A DNA stretch of 64,000 bases from Pezicula radicicola. Its lineage: Eukaryota; Ascomycota; Leotiomycetes; Helotiales; Dermateaceae. A program made the position numbers and the translations under genes. Under the pieces are notes generated by a model. The model did no database searches. It was given only the letters and a program-made list of their open reading frames with translations, and was not told the DNA's origin. How positions within the stretch are numbered: position 1 is the stretch's first letter; each line of letters begins with the position of its first letter. The stretch lies in the NCBI GenBank assembly GCA_003008705.1, contig PDUO01000020.1:2817-66816 (forward strand). Direction: 5' to 3'. Below are positions 49,026-59,365 of the stretch, one piece after another.

Positions 49026-49795
49026 TCAGCAAATATAATGGTCAGCGTAAGACGACCAGATGATGATTGCTAATAAGGTAGCATGGTCTTCCTCCTCCAG
49101 AAAGACTGTTTGGGGACAATCTGAGTTTATGTTGACCCTTGAGCGGCTTGCCTTGTGACATCTGTCGATGTTGTTGACAGTATCTTGGGAGCGTGAGAGG
49201 ATGGCTGATGATAGGCTTTGAGTATTAAGGTCCTCGCGCAGAATATACTTCTCAATGCGTCCCGGAACGTGCATCTTCTCTTGGGGATCGATGTTCATTG
49301 AGACCTCCAAAACTATTTCGTCACGTCAGTATTAACTTCGTCTTGTGCGTTGTTGGTATTGCTTACGTCTCTGCCCAGGACTGCGGCATACAATGAGGCC
49401 TGGCTCTTCGGCCCAGGATGATGTTTGTTCTTCCTTTCCAAAGGGCTACGAGTTTGACAAGGTTAGTTGAAATTACTTCGCGATGAAAGAAAGCTTACGG
49501 ATGGGGCGGTTACTGTCGACTCAGCAGAGTCTTTAACCTCCTTGATGCCAGCCAAAATATTGACTCGGCCGGAGATGAATGCTAGCCGTTGACCTCACGG
49601 GCCAACGGCCAGCATTCGAAGGAAGAGTCCTGGTTGCCAATGTGCGCTGACTGATGTCTCAATGGGTCGGCGGGAGACACCAGCCAGCGCACGGTGACTT
49701 CTGGTTGAATAGCCAGGAAATGTCTTTTCCACAAAGGACTTTGTGATACCTATTGATTGCAGTATCGTGGCAGCCCTTGCTGCATTATTCGACAT
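49026..49795 (-). pseudogene. Hypothetical three-exon gene with one in-frame stop
   Basis: Exons 49795-49499, 49445-49367 and 49312-49026 join in frame to 220 codons; all introns have GTAAGC donors and TAG acceptors with CTAAC-like branch sites. A TGA at 49597-49595 interrupts exon 1 (A-V-G-P-stop-G-Q-R-L-A); CGA to TGA would explain it. Downstream sequence keeps coding quality through two further splices, so loss is recent or an assembly error. No signal peptide, no recognised family. Confidence 0.6.
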
Positions 49796-50978
49796 CGTTG
49801 CCGTTGTGAGGTTTAGAGAGCTGGTGCTGGAGATTGTGTAGATGCGCGTTGGTGATGAAGATGATGAGTAAAGAAGTTTGCAATGAGGAGACGAGGCTAT
49901 AATTTCAGCGCTAAAAATTTGAGTGCACATGATCTCCACTTTGAGCGACTGATGAAATAACGCGACACTCGATGCGCAGATCCATCCTAAACTTGAGAAG
50001 CTGCCGTCATCTGAGTTTGCCAAGTCGAGTCTTTCCTAGTTTCTCAGAGTAGAAGATTATACGAGTCATCATCAAAGTAGCTCGAAAGAATATTGGCACA
50101 ATTTACGCTTCAAGTCAAATAATCTGCGTCAATTGCATTATTCATACCGAAGCCCAGAACACAAGAGCTGTGGTCGATCTTCCACCTTTATGCCCGATAT
50201 ATTACCTATGAAATAAGCATATCTTTGTGCTAGAGTTTCTATATGCCTTATCATGCTCCCCCCAGTTTCCAGGCACGTTTCCACACTACGCCCCCCTATC
50301 TTTTAGCTCCGGCGATCCTGCGAAGCGAGTACGATAAATGCGATGGGCGAGTACGATATCCGATTTGATCGATATTCAGAAGCGACTTCATCTCACAATA
50401 CCGTCTAAGTAGCCTTCCTCCATATATGTATCTTCCAACCTTTTTTGTTGAATATTGTCGTTCAAGTGATGGTTATTAGTTACATATGGACGGATACCAG
50501 CGCGTGTAATGGGCAAAGAGAAAGCATTGGACATGAAGCCTGGAAGATGTCAAACAATTAGCAGTTGAGATTCATTTCGCTCAGGGTAGCGGACATGGAC
50601 GTTTCGTCTGTATCTTGATGTGATGTACCATCAATCTGCACAGTACTCACTTGAGTCAACACATTTCAGATATACAAAGAAGCAGATAATGAGAACTTCG
50701 TAAGATGGAAAGGCAAAAGCTGACATAGAAATAACCTTGAAGAGATGTGAAAGGTGATTCATCAAGTCTTGGTAATAATGGAAGTATTTGGAAGATTCTA
50801 CGAAGTGCTCTGACCTTGCTGGGAAGCCTAGTAGATTGTTACAGGGACAAAAAAGAAGTACGTACTCAAATCTCTGCTCAGCTATCCTTGACTTGTCACC
50901 AATTTGTAATTGTCCTTGAAACTTCTGTTAGCATAAGCAAGCAGAGATCATTCCATAATTCGAAAGATTGAAGGAATA

Positions 50979-51060
50979 TCAGAACAAGGTGTCCGTTTTC
51001 TTTTTGTTCTTTTGCCAACATCGTAAGTTCAGAATGAAAAAGTCTTAGGTGATTCATCAT
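50979..51060 (-). ncRNA. Box C/D snoRNA candidate 1
   Basis: C box ATGATGA (51060-51054), D' CTGA (51032-51029), D CTGA (50982-50979). The guide before D is the complement of AACAAGGTGTCCG, one mismatch from a conserved 18S rRNA 3'-end segment (AACAAGGTTTCCG) as I remember it. Confidence 0.7.
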
Positions 51061-51226
51061 TTAAATAAATTAAGTGAAAGAAAAAAGTAAGATAGAGACT
51101 TACAAATAAAGAACAAATGTAATGAGTCCCGGCCTTTTGTGTTGTAAAGACTATTGGTCAAAACAATATCGTTAGCGTAATGTCTCCCAGGATATTTATC
51201 CAAGAGCCAGAGATTCGAAACAAGCA

Positions 51227-51295
51227 TCAGAAATAAAACTGTATTTTGTATCTTCATGGACTTTTCAGAAGGAAAATGCAATATTGATTCATCAT
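51227..51295 (-). ncRNA. Box C/D snoRNA candidate 2
   Basis: C box ATGATGA (51295-51289), D' CTGA (51268-51265), C'-like ATGAAGA, D CTGA (51230-51227). D lies 76 nt before the 3' splice site of the 47-nt exon. Confidence 0.72.
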
Positions 51296-51453
51296 GAAAC
51301 TGGGGAGGAGAAGAAAAGAAGGACTGACTGACCAATACTTCCGATTTTGAGGCTCTCTCGGAGATTTGAATCCTAGTATTGAAAGCAAAACCAGTTAGCA
51401 AAAGGTTCCTCTTCAAAAGTTCAAGACTAATTAGGATTGTGGATGCTCCAGGG

Positions 51454-51521
51454 TCAGTTGAAAAGAAAAGTTGAAATCAATGTCGCTTCATAACGATGAT
51501 GATGATGTTTGGATTCATCAT
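51454..51521 (-). ncRNA. Box C/D snoRNA candidate 3, probable 25S guide
   Basis: C box ATGATGA (51521-51515), D CTGA (51457-51454). The 16 nt before D are the complement of TTGAAAAGAAAAGTTG. A conserved 25S rRNA segment, from memory TTGAAAAGAGAGTT, would pair with it through one G-U, making a 2'-O-methylation guide likely. Confidence 0.78.
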
Positions 51522-51673
51522 GAAAGGAGGAATATGAAAAACAAAATTAAAGAAAGACTTACCTCCAGGAGGAAATATATTGTAGCAATTTGAGTAAAAG
51601 CATCTGCGTTGAATGATAGTGTCAGCTAAGAACTAGACGAGAAGAGCGAGCATGATGTAGATGGTTGTGGTGT

Positions 51674-51766
51674 TCAGAAAGATTTCAAATTATACTGATA
51701 CGTATTTTTTGATAACATTGCCAAAAGGGCTCAAAATAGGGCTCTTAAGAGTTTATGATTCATCAT
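51674..51766 (-). ncRNA. Box C/D snoRNA candidate 4
   Basis: C box ATGATGA (51766-51760), D CTGA (51677-51674), internal TTTTGAGCC...GGCAATGTT in the D'/C' position. Lies between the two 41-nt exons, 70 nt before the 3' splice site. Confidence 0.7.
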
Positions 51767-51927
51767 GCAAGGAGAACGAGGAAGGTGAAAATAAAGATAA
51801 ACTTACCCCCGGAATCAAGTCTCATCCAATCATGGAAATGCGAGCATCTGTTTCCGATATTTGTGTTAGCCAAGAACCAGCCAAGAACCAGACAAGAAGG
51901 CGGGAATAATTCGGCATGTTGTGTTTT

Positions 51928-52010
51928 TCAGAAAACTTTCAACTAGGATTCGGATTTCAGATCATGGCCAAATTAGCTCAAAAGTCTGGTTTTAGCCTGA
52001 AATTCATCAT
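51928..52010 (-). ncRNA. Box C/D snoRNA candidate 5
   Basis: C box ATGATGA (52010-52004), D CTGA (51931-51928). The guide before D is the complement of AAAACTTTCAAC, which equals the 5' end region of fungal 5.8S rRNA as I remember it. D lies 80 nt before the 3' splice site. Confidence 0.7.
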
Positions 52011-52245
52011 GTAAAGCAGATTCGGCCGATATGGAAAGATAATAGCTCACCTTAACAGAAGCTTTGAGTGTTGAGACGGCTGGATTGGAAGAGCAAGTTT
52101 GTCGAAATAGTGAAGAGAGGAACTCGCGGCAGGATTAATTGAGAAATGAAGCCATGTCTTTGTAGCACCTCCTTCCACGAAATTTGTCAGCAGATTCCTT
52201 TCGCCACCTCGAGTGGAGTAACGAGAAGTGTGTTTTGAAATATGA

Positions 52246-52350
52246 TCAGATGCCCTTGGTATCTCCCGCACCCACTTCTTTTTTTGAACTCAACATAGCC
52301 AATGACAGGCTTTGAATACAAGAATTGTCCGATGAAAAGTGTATCATCAT
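52246..52350 (-). ncRNA. Box C/D snoRNA candidate 6
   Basis: C box ATGATGA (52350-52344), D CTGA (52249-52246). Longer than its neighbours. The guide complement ATGCCCTTGG resembles a conserved 18S segment (ATGCCCTTAG) with one mismatch. Confidence 0.5.
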
Positions 52351-52509
52351 TTTATAGTGGCTGGAAATGGAAAAGAAAAGCCTTACAAGTCAATTGGGGA
52401 ACGGTATTCTAAAACACCTGGAAATGATGCTCTCGGACCTATGATGAGAATAGTGATGAGCAGGTGCAATCGTGATACCAAAGATGTAGGAAATAAGAGA
52501 AGTGGATAT

Positions 52510-52579
52510 TCAGACAGAGCTGTATCTACATAGCAGCGATTGCTTCGGAAAGAGAATGCGAATAATATTTTGTCATCAT
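52510..52579 (-). ncRNA. Box C/D snoRNA candidate 7
   Basis: C box ATGATGA (52579-52573), D CTGA (52513-52510). Clearly paralogous to the next one: both share ATTATTC, CATTCTCTTTC and TGTAGATA. Confidence 0.7.
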
Positions 52580-52730
52580 GAAATACAGCGTAGGAGAAAC
52601 TTTGAAAATTACGCACCTCGGGTTGAAATAATTCCATGACATCATTTGAAGGGAGTCTGTGTCTCAAAATTATGTGTCAGCGAGTTCCTTACATGTTGAA
52701 CAGGATGTCTAGAAACAGGAACTTGAGAAA

Positions 52731-52802
52731 TCAGACAAAGTTTTATCTACACCGCAGCCCTCGCTTTCGAAAGAGAATGAGAATAATATGGTTTATCATC
52801 AT
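52731..52802 (-). ncRNA. Box C/D snoRNA candidate 8
   Basis: C box ATGATGA (52802-52796), D CTGA (52734-52731). Tandem duplicate of candidate 7 with different guide bases next to D. Confidence 0.7.
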
Positions 52803-53102
52803 GAAATGTAAGGTGAGAGAAAGTTCGGAAAGTACGCACCGCTGCTTGAATCGACTACCGGATATGATGGAAGGGAACCTGTGTCAGAAGTATGCGTCAG
52901 CGAGTGATATACATACTGAAAGGGAAGCTCTGGTAGGGGGAAAGAATCGAGTCTGATGAAGCATGAGTGAACGAGACTTTACTTACGAGGATTAAGCTTT
53001 ATATCCCAGCTCAGGACAATTTAAATACCCTATTTTGGTGACAAGTTAGCTATGCTCCATCAAGTCCTCTTCAAGAAGGGTTAGGAATCGACTGTCAGGC
53101 AA

Positions 53103-53185
53103 TCAGACAAAGTGATCGTTTTGCGGCTGGAGTTACAACATCGCCATTTGGGCTTCAGAGACGTGCAAGCCTAGAGTGTCATCAT
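53103..53185 (-). ncRNA. Box C/D snoRNA candidate 9
   Basis: C box ATGATGA (53185-53179), D' CTGA followed by AGCC (53158-53155), C' GGCGATGTTG, D CTGA (53106-53103). First of four related copies with the same internal architecture and different guides. Confidence 0.75.
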
Positions 53186-53482
53186 GTAGAGCTTGTTAAG
53201 ACATGTGTGTTGGAAAGAGGAATTTCGAAAATCCTTACTACTCGTATTGGAAAGAACTTAGACGGATAAAGAAACAAATGCCATGAGAATCGGCGGAGAT
53301 TTTGGGAAGATGTAACTTGAAGTAATCATGCCGGTCAGTCTCAGAATCCAGAGGGGAACATGGTCACTTACAAGCTAAAATAGTAGATAGCATCTGAAAA
53401 GTTTGATTTCCTGCGTTTTGATAAGCTAGTTAAGCTCATTTAATATATCTTGCTGCGTCGTTTAGCAGCGCGTACGAATGAA

Positions 53483-53555
53483 TCAGACAAACAAAATCTT
53501 GAATTTCAACATAGCCAGTGGCTTCAGTTTAAACTATAACATAAAAGGTCATCAT
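53483..53555 (-). ncRNA. Box C/D snoRNA candidate 10
   Basis: C box ATGATGA (53555-53549), D' CTGAAGCC (from 53527), C' GGCTATGTTG, D CTGA (53486-53483). Confidence 0.75.
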
Positions 53556-53827
53556 GCAAAACATGTTAAGAGTATGTGGTGGAAGGGGGAAATTGGAAAA
53601 TGCTCACAACTGGAAAGGAAGAAAACGTGTGTAATAGTATGTGCGATGAGTATTCTGCGCACATGGAATAATCTTGTCGATCAGTACTAGAAGCTCGAGT
53701 AGGTATAACCACCCACAAGCAAGAAATATATATAGCTTCTGAGCATGTTGGATCCCTGTTCTGAAGATGAGTTAGCCAAGCTCATTGAAATTTTCTTGTG
53801 GCATTGTCCAGAGCGAGTGTAAATAAA

Positions 53828-53899
53828 TCAGACAAAAAAATATCAAGTTGCAACACAGCCAAAGCGGCTTCAGACCGCAACAAAAGAGAGTGTCATCAT
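53828..53899 (-). ncRNA. Box C/D snoRNA candidate 11
   Basis: C box ATGATGA (53899-53893), D' CTGAAGCC, C' GGCTGTGTTG, D CTGA (53831-53828). Same family as candidates 9 and 10. Confidence 0.75.
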
Positions 53900-54053
53900 A
53901 AAACCTCCATGGAATTACACGCTGCATACGAGAAATCTGAATTACGTACCATAGGAAACCGAATACGAAATGATGTTTTACCTATTTTGAAGACAAGTTA
54001 GCTGGACCCAATGGCTTTTTCTCAGACTGTATTTGAATATGAACGTAGGAAAA

Positions 54054-54129
54054 TCAGAAAAAATATTACAACATGGCCAAAGTAGCTTCAGTCCGGATTG
54101 GAGACATCGTATGGTAGGTGTATCATCAT
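54054..54129 (-). ncRNA. Box C/D snoRNA candidate 12
   Basis: C box ATGATGA (54129-54123), D' CTGAAGC, C' GGCCATGTTG, D CTGA (54057-54054). Same family as candidates 9-11. Confidence 0.75.
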
Positions 54130-54304
54130 ATAAACCGTGAGAAAAGAATCGTGTTAAACAGGGGGATCGAAAAGTGCTTACTACACAGGTAAGAAAGTAG
54201 TCCGTGGACAGTTTCTCCGAGGTTTCGTAAGGACCTACGGCATGTGATTTATTATTAGCCAGCTCCGGGAAATTCAAAGGTAGAAAAGGAAAGGTGATAG
54301 ATGA

Positions 54305-54386
54305 TCAGATAGTAAACTTAATGACGTCGCTTTCCCAGCTTCAAAATAGGAAGCGCTAATACTTTAAAAAGTAAGGTTCTCATCAT
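54305..54386 (-). ncRNA. Box C/D snoRNA candidate 13
   Basis: C box ATGATGA (54386-54380), internal TTTTGAAGC in the D' position, D CTGA (54308-54305). Confidence 0.6.
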
Positions 54387-54676
54387 TTTCGTTCAATGTG
54401 CAGGAAGTAGTAATGAAGAAAAAGAGCCTACCTTTCTACTGCTATAGTTGTCATTCTTCCAATAATTCCTGTAGTATAGATGATATTAGCAATGTGTTTC
54501 CATGTGATACATCAACTAAGCTGTTGGAGTTTGACAGGTTCAGATTTTGTCAGCCGACCGGTCTGACAGAGCAGTAGGTCAACCCATTAAAAAAAGTTAC
54601 CATACTGCACCTATGGTTACATAGTCTGTTGTCCAAAAGAAAAAAGACTCCTTTCCTTGTCTTGGGTAGTTTAACC

Positions 54677-54735
54677 TCAGTGAAAGTTACGCCAAGGAAA
54701 AGGTACAGCTTGAAACCGAAAAGGTTGTTCATCAT
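54677..54735 (-). ncRNA. Box C/D snoRNA candidate 14
   Basis: C box ATGATGA (54735-54729), D CTGA (54680-54677). Shorter; D' not clear. Confidence 0.5.
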
Positions 54736-55037
54736 AACGTACTGTGGTTGAGAAAGGAAGGGATAAGAAAACATTCGGTACATACCGTGAAATAAATTTC
54801 TGTTGGTACTTATTGGATGTATTATGTTCGAGTAAGAATCCATGAATTCCGCCTCGTGCCATGGTTTCGAAATCTGGACTTGTAGGCTCTCGCCATGACA
54901 GACTGTTTGGGAAGAGCGCCAAAACAATTCCAATGCTGAGTGGAGACTATCCGGTAGCGAGTCTCCTTCCTGTCATAAGAGCTATTAGCAAGGGCTCTTC
55001 TCCGAAGTGCCAGTGTTTTCAATGTTGGAATCTGGAT

Positions 55038-55120
55038 TCAGAATGAGGTAAAGCGTGTATATTTGGTTCCTCATAGCTCTGAAGTTGGAAACTCAGACAG
55101 TTTAATATTTTTTTCATCAG
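55038..55120 (-). ncRNA. Box C/D snoRNA candidate 15
   Basis: C box variant CTGATGA (55120-55114), D' CTGA (near 55094), C' CTATGAGG, D CTGA (55041-55038). Confidence 0.55.
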
Positions 55121-55277
55121 GCCAGCGTAGGATGTGTGTGGAAAGAGGAGAATGTAATACGTACCAAGACAAGAGGCGAATACTTAACGGAAGTGTTTCC
55201 TATTGTGAGAGTGATATGTAGTTAGCACATGTTCTGGTTCGAATTGAATATTTGTATCCTTGGTAAACGTCACATAA

Positions 55278-55371
55278 TCAGAATTTTACCCTAGTAAATA
55301 AATACTAAAAGCCTCAGTGCTAGACTTTAGTTCGCTCTAGCTGGCGATGTTTGTGAGACAGGTGTCATCAT
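55278..55371 (-). ncRNA. Box C/D snoRNA candidate 16
   Basis: C box ATGATGA (55371-55365), CTGA at 55317-55314 (D' or D) and at about 55279 (possible D). Confidence 0.55.
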
Positions 55372-56651
55372 CAGGTTGTGGTATACTATGGAGAGTAAAA
55401 AAAGAAATGATTGTTTACTGACAAAAGGCTTCGAGGTGAAGAAATACCCTCCACTGTGATAAGTCGAGTCGGCAAGGCGCATCAACTTAGAACGGTCGAC
55501 CTCAAAGAGTCGAACAGACGGTGGATTACACGTGTTGTATTCTTCTTCGGTGCTCGTATCCTGTACTCTTGCTCTTCTTGTTAGCCCTGACTATATCTCG
55601 ATAAAAGTCTACTGTTAAAAAACTAAAACTACTTACCAATGGGGGAGAGATGCGCTGAAGATCCCATTAACTGCAGTTTACAAAGCAGTTAGCATGACTT
55701 CCAAGTTGAAAGAAGTTGGAGCTATGAGGAAATGTAGAAAATCAGATGCCAATTGTATTCCACGGTTCCATCACCCACGCCTATCACGTACACACCTTAG
55801 ACCATGCTTAAGTCTCATTCGAATAGATATCGTCATATAGAGTAAATAGGATAGCAACAAATTTTTTTGGAATTTACCGAATAATTCATATAGGACCTGA
55901 CAATACAGTAGAGCCGAATTCCTGGAAATGAAGTGTTAGCAAAGTTTTCATGCGATAGAATCTAAGATTTGCTGCTGTGTGGTGTGTGTAATCAGGCCTC
56001 ACGTCTATTAATTTTGTTTTCTGTATCTTCATGGTGGTACGTATATATACCCAGTACTATGCGTTGCTCTCAAATTTATTGGTTATCAGGAAACGAGAAA
56101 AAGGTGACCAAAGTGAGACAGCAAAATTTACAAGAGAAATTTGATCCCAGGGAGTCAGGTACCACCACCGGCGAGAGTTTTCTACAACGTATACAAAATA
56201 TTAGCAAGGGACCACTGATAGTAGACTGGAGTAATAGAAATTGGTATACGCCCTATTCATCAGACCAATAATGATCTTGAGCTCTCATGTTGCATGGACT
56301 TGTCTTACTTACTTAGTACCATGCTCAAGTCTCATATGTATGTTCATCAGGAAAGGGAGGAATGAAATCAAAGAGAAATATTACAACGCACCTGTAGAAA
56401 CCAGCAACTGAGCTGCGATCGTGGGGACTCACAGGACTACCGTCAGGTTCCATCAGCGATGAAGGTTCATCCTTTTTTACACTCGGTATACCCTCCCCCA
56501 TTTAAATTTATCATGCTGTGACGCACTTTGATATTGGGAGGACTAGACTTCGTGTGGGGGAGTAATAAAGGTCGTGGTAGAGAGGGATGGCATAGATGCG
56601 GAAGCGATGTTCTGCGCGAGTACAAAGGGTTAGTTCCATTCATGCCAGACA

Positions 56652-56782
56652 TCAGAAAGTTTTGTAAAGTTTGTGAAGTTGTGAAACGTATTGAGATAGT
56701 AAGCATTGTTTTTTCTGCATTGATTGTAGGTGTTTCAATCTCAGGCAGTAGCTGGTTCCTAGCTTACTTGCTGCGTCATCAT
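56652..56782 (-). ncRNA. Box C/D snoRNA candidate 17, probable 25S guide
   Basis: C box ATGATGA (56782-56776) and CTGA at 56744-56741. The guide before that CTGA is the complement of AGTAGCTGGTTCCT, a conserved 25S/28S rRNA segment as I remember it (14 nt). The distal D (56655-56652) is less sure, so the 3' end is uncertain. Confidence 0.6.
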
Positions 56783-57609
56783 ATACAACCTTGGGGGGAG
56801 AGATAAGAAAAGTGAGTGACATACTGTAATACGGACTGGACATCAGGGACCCCGAAGTTGCTCTTCTTAACCCAGATATCTTAACATAGCCGAGATGTGC
56901 GCAGGGTTGAAGCTTTTCGGCGCCGCCACAATTGTGTTTCCCCTTCGTAGATATAAGCCCAAGAAGCCTGAAAAAGAACTGGAGATGTTGACTCACCGTG
57001 TTGGCGCTGTTGTGAAGGATTTAGTGGAGATCTGAGAAGTGGTTTGACGGCTGAAGCTTGTTTTGAAGACCATGTGGCATCCTTCGATCTGAAATCCTCA
57101 ATGCTCGCGAGATGGTGATAAAATCTGTTTTCAGTTAGTAAAGAACCGATTCAAGATACTCACTCTGTGGTGACTAGTTGACTCCAACATAGTGACAATG
57201 AATGATTCTGCCCAAAAGCTTATCCAATCTTACATAGATCTATTTCATAATGGAACTGAGCTGGAGGGGAAGGAATGGAAAGAACTTACGATGAGGACGA
57301 TTTTACAAAGAATGGAGAAATCGAAGTCTGGTCACATCCCTCTTGGGATCGTTGGCAGTTTTAAGTTGGAAGGCTTGGGAGGATTGCTACGCCAAGTTGG
57401 CAGAAGCTCTTGCAAGTATTTTTCCTTTTACTCAAGTTAACTTTGTGTGTCTTGTGAAAGTTGAGAGGTGTAGATCGGAACTGGTTGTCAAGCACAAACC
57501 AGTAATGCTTTGCGCAGCGAGGGTTTAGATTGGTGCGGCAACATGCCAGTGTTAAGTACTTGAGAAGGAGTGATGAAAAGGAGTAATATTCTGGAATCTT
57601 GTGGAGAGC

Positions 57610-57876
57610 TCATGCGATCGGGTATGTGCAATGACTTCTGGTATCGAAAGAAGAAATGGGATCTAAAAACCTGCTTGAGAAATCTTTCTTGATAGCGCTG
57701 GGTGCATTCGGGTGTTCTTGTTTACTTCTTCCCAATCCACGAGAATATGGGAGGAAGCGCGGCATGGTAAAAGAAGGAGTGCTGTGGAGGAGATCTATTA
57801 GTCGTATTTCATTGAAGGAAGAGTAAAACTTACCAGCCGAGCAAAAGCTTTGGTCTTCGCAATTGAGAAACTCCAA
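57610..57876 (-). CDS. Small open frame, unknown
   Basis: 88 codons; a GTAAGT after residue 14 and a TAG 39 bp later would make a two-exon 75-residue alternative. No family recognised. Confidence 0.25.
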   Translation of the reverse strand: MEFLNCEDQSFCSAGKFYSSFNEIRLIDLLHSTPSFTMPRFLPYSRGLGRSKQEHPNAPSAIKKDFSSRFLDPISSFDTRSHCTYPIA

Positions 57877-59304
57877 TGTAAAGTGAGACTTGTTTGGTGG
57901 CTGCCGAGAGATTTAAAGAATGGAAAGAACATATGGATTTTGGATGGCTATGGACGCAAAGATGACACTACAGGGTCTTCCCAACCGTGAGAAAGTCAGC
58001 TGAAGCTCCAACAAGAGATCGAAAATGAGAAGCAGTGCATCAACTTGCCTAGAAGCTGTAATTATTGTGCCAATTTAGGAAGTTCAACTCACGTACAGTA
58101 TGAAATTTGTGAGTGCGAGCGTGGATGTTAGGATTTGCGGGTAGGGGAGTTAGATGTAGAGTGCAGAAGTATAGAAGTGGAGGAAGGGAGAAAAGGGGAT
58201 ACAGGGAAAGCAAGCGCAAAGTGATGTCGGTCTTACTGGTGGCACCTGGTAGTGCTTCTCACCCTGTAAAACTCAAATAACAGGTATAACCGTCATTATT
58301 TGTACCATCACTAGAAGATCTGGTTCCATTATGGATCTGTAGTTCGAAGATTCGAGGTGTATCCGTATGGCGAAGGTTTGACAAAGTGCGAAGGGAGTTT
58401 GGAGGAGACGATTACTATCAAAAGGTTGGAAGTCAGCAGTTGGCCAAGATATATTTTCGGGCACCTCGTGAAGAGAGCCTCGTAGCTGTGATCGTCTTTG
58501 AAGAAGACATAGGACTCGGTGAGAAAGCAGACTTACTGTGGAGGTTGAATGGGTTTGTACTGCGCTATCAATTCCGATCGTAGGTTGGTGTTTTTCAAGT
58601 AAGGAAAGCGATCAGCAGTACTACTGAGGAAGAGAAGAATAAACAAGCCGTTCGGGGAACCATATACAAAGAAGAAATAGTAGAGCGTTCATCGAGGCCA
58701 TTGAGATATGCATTGTTATTTTTGATAGACGGTGGGGAGAGAAGATCTGTTGTGATTTGGCGTGTGCCACATGATGTCGTCGCCGCGTATTATTTAGCAA
58801 CCTGAGAAGCTACCCAGGCGCAAGGCCAACGAGAGACCAGGTTGCTTGACTCGGCGCTCCTAACTGAGAAGCAATATGACCCTTCACACAAGAACTGGAT
58901 GGCATACTGTTCTTGGGTGTCAAAAACTAGAAACATTGTCATGGTACAGTGAAATTTCTGGCACAGCTGAGGGAATTTTGGTTCAAAACTGTTCAGGAGA
59001 GCTTTGTCTAAAGCTGTGCCCTTATTCCGATGTCCCTTCATAAAGCAGATTACCAAAGGATTTCTGCTATTATTTGAGATCAGATTTAAAAGTAGTAACG
59101 TGTTGAGACTTGTATCACAATATGTTACTTGGAAATATATTACGGGGAAAAGAATATTATATTCTGCACGTTGGTAAGTGGTTGGATTGGCCCTTATACA
59201 CAAGTTATTCCACCATTCCAAGCCCAAATCGGACCCAAGTCTCAAAAACAGCCCAATCAAAGAATCAATGGGCACTATTTAATAAGGGATCAGTTTCGAG
59301 TCAT

Positions 59305-59365
59305 GTAAGTGAGTGGCTCAGAATAAGGAAGTTACTCAAATCAAGTGGGTTGCTGAGAGTAAGTA
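59305..59365 (-). repeat. 18-bp minisatellite, third locus
   Basis: Degenerate copies of GTTACTCAAATCAAGT and GTTGCTGAGAGTAAGT, same orientation as 48857-48925. Confidence 0.6.

Larger units (their letters stand above)
50900..56900 (-). ncRNA. Probable snoRNA host gene with micro-exons and intronic box C/D snoRNAs
   Basis: A minus-strand series of units of about 220-350 bp. The best resolved exons are 51150-51104 (47 nt), 51603-51563 (41 nt) and 51847-51807 (41 nt), bounded by GTAAGT donors and CTAAC/CTGAC-branch AG acceptors. Each intron between them holds one C/D snoRNA candidate whose D box ends 70-80 nt before the 3' splice site (76, 80, 70 and 80 nt for the four I measured). Exons share no single long frame and one resolved exon (near 53000) has stops in all frames, so the spliced RNA is probably non-coding. 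Ends of the transcript are unknown. Confidence 0.7.

Noticed and set aside
49061..49125. Plus-strand C/D snoRNA (ATGATGA ... CTGA)
   Set aside because: Falls in the antisense of a coding exon with conserved frame; no terminal stem or guide match seen.
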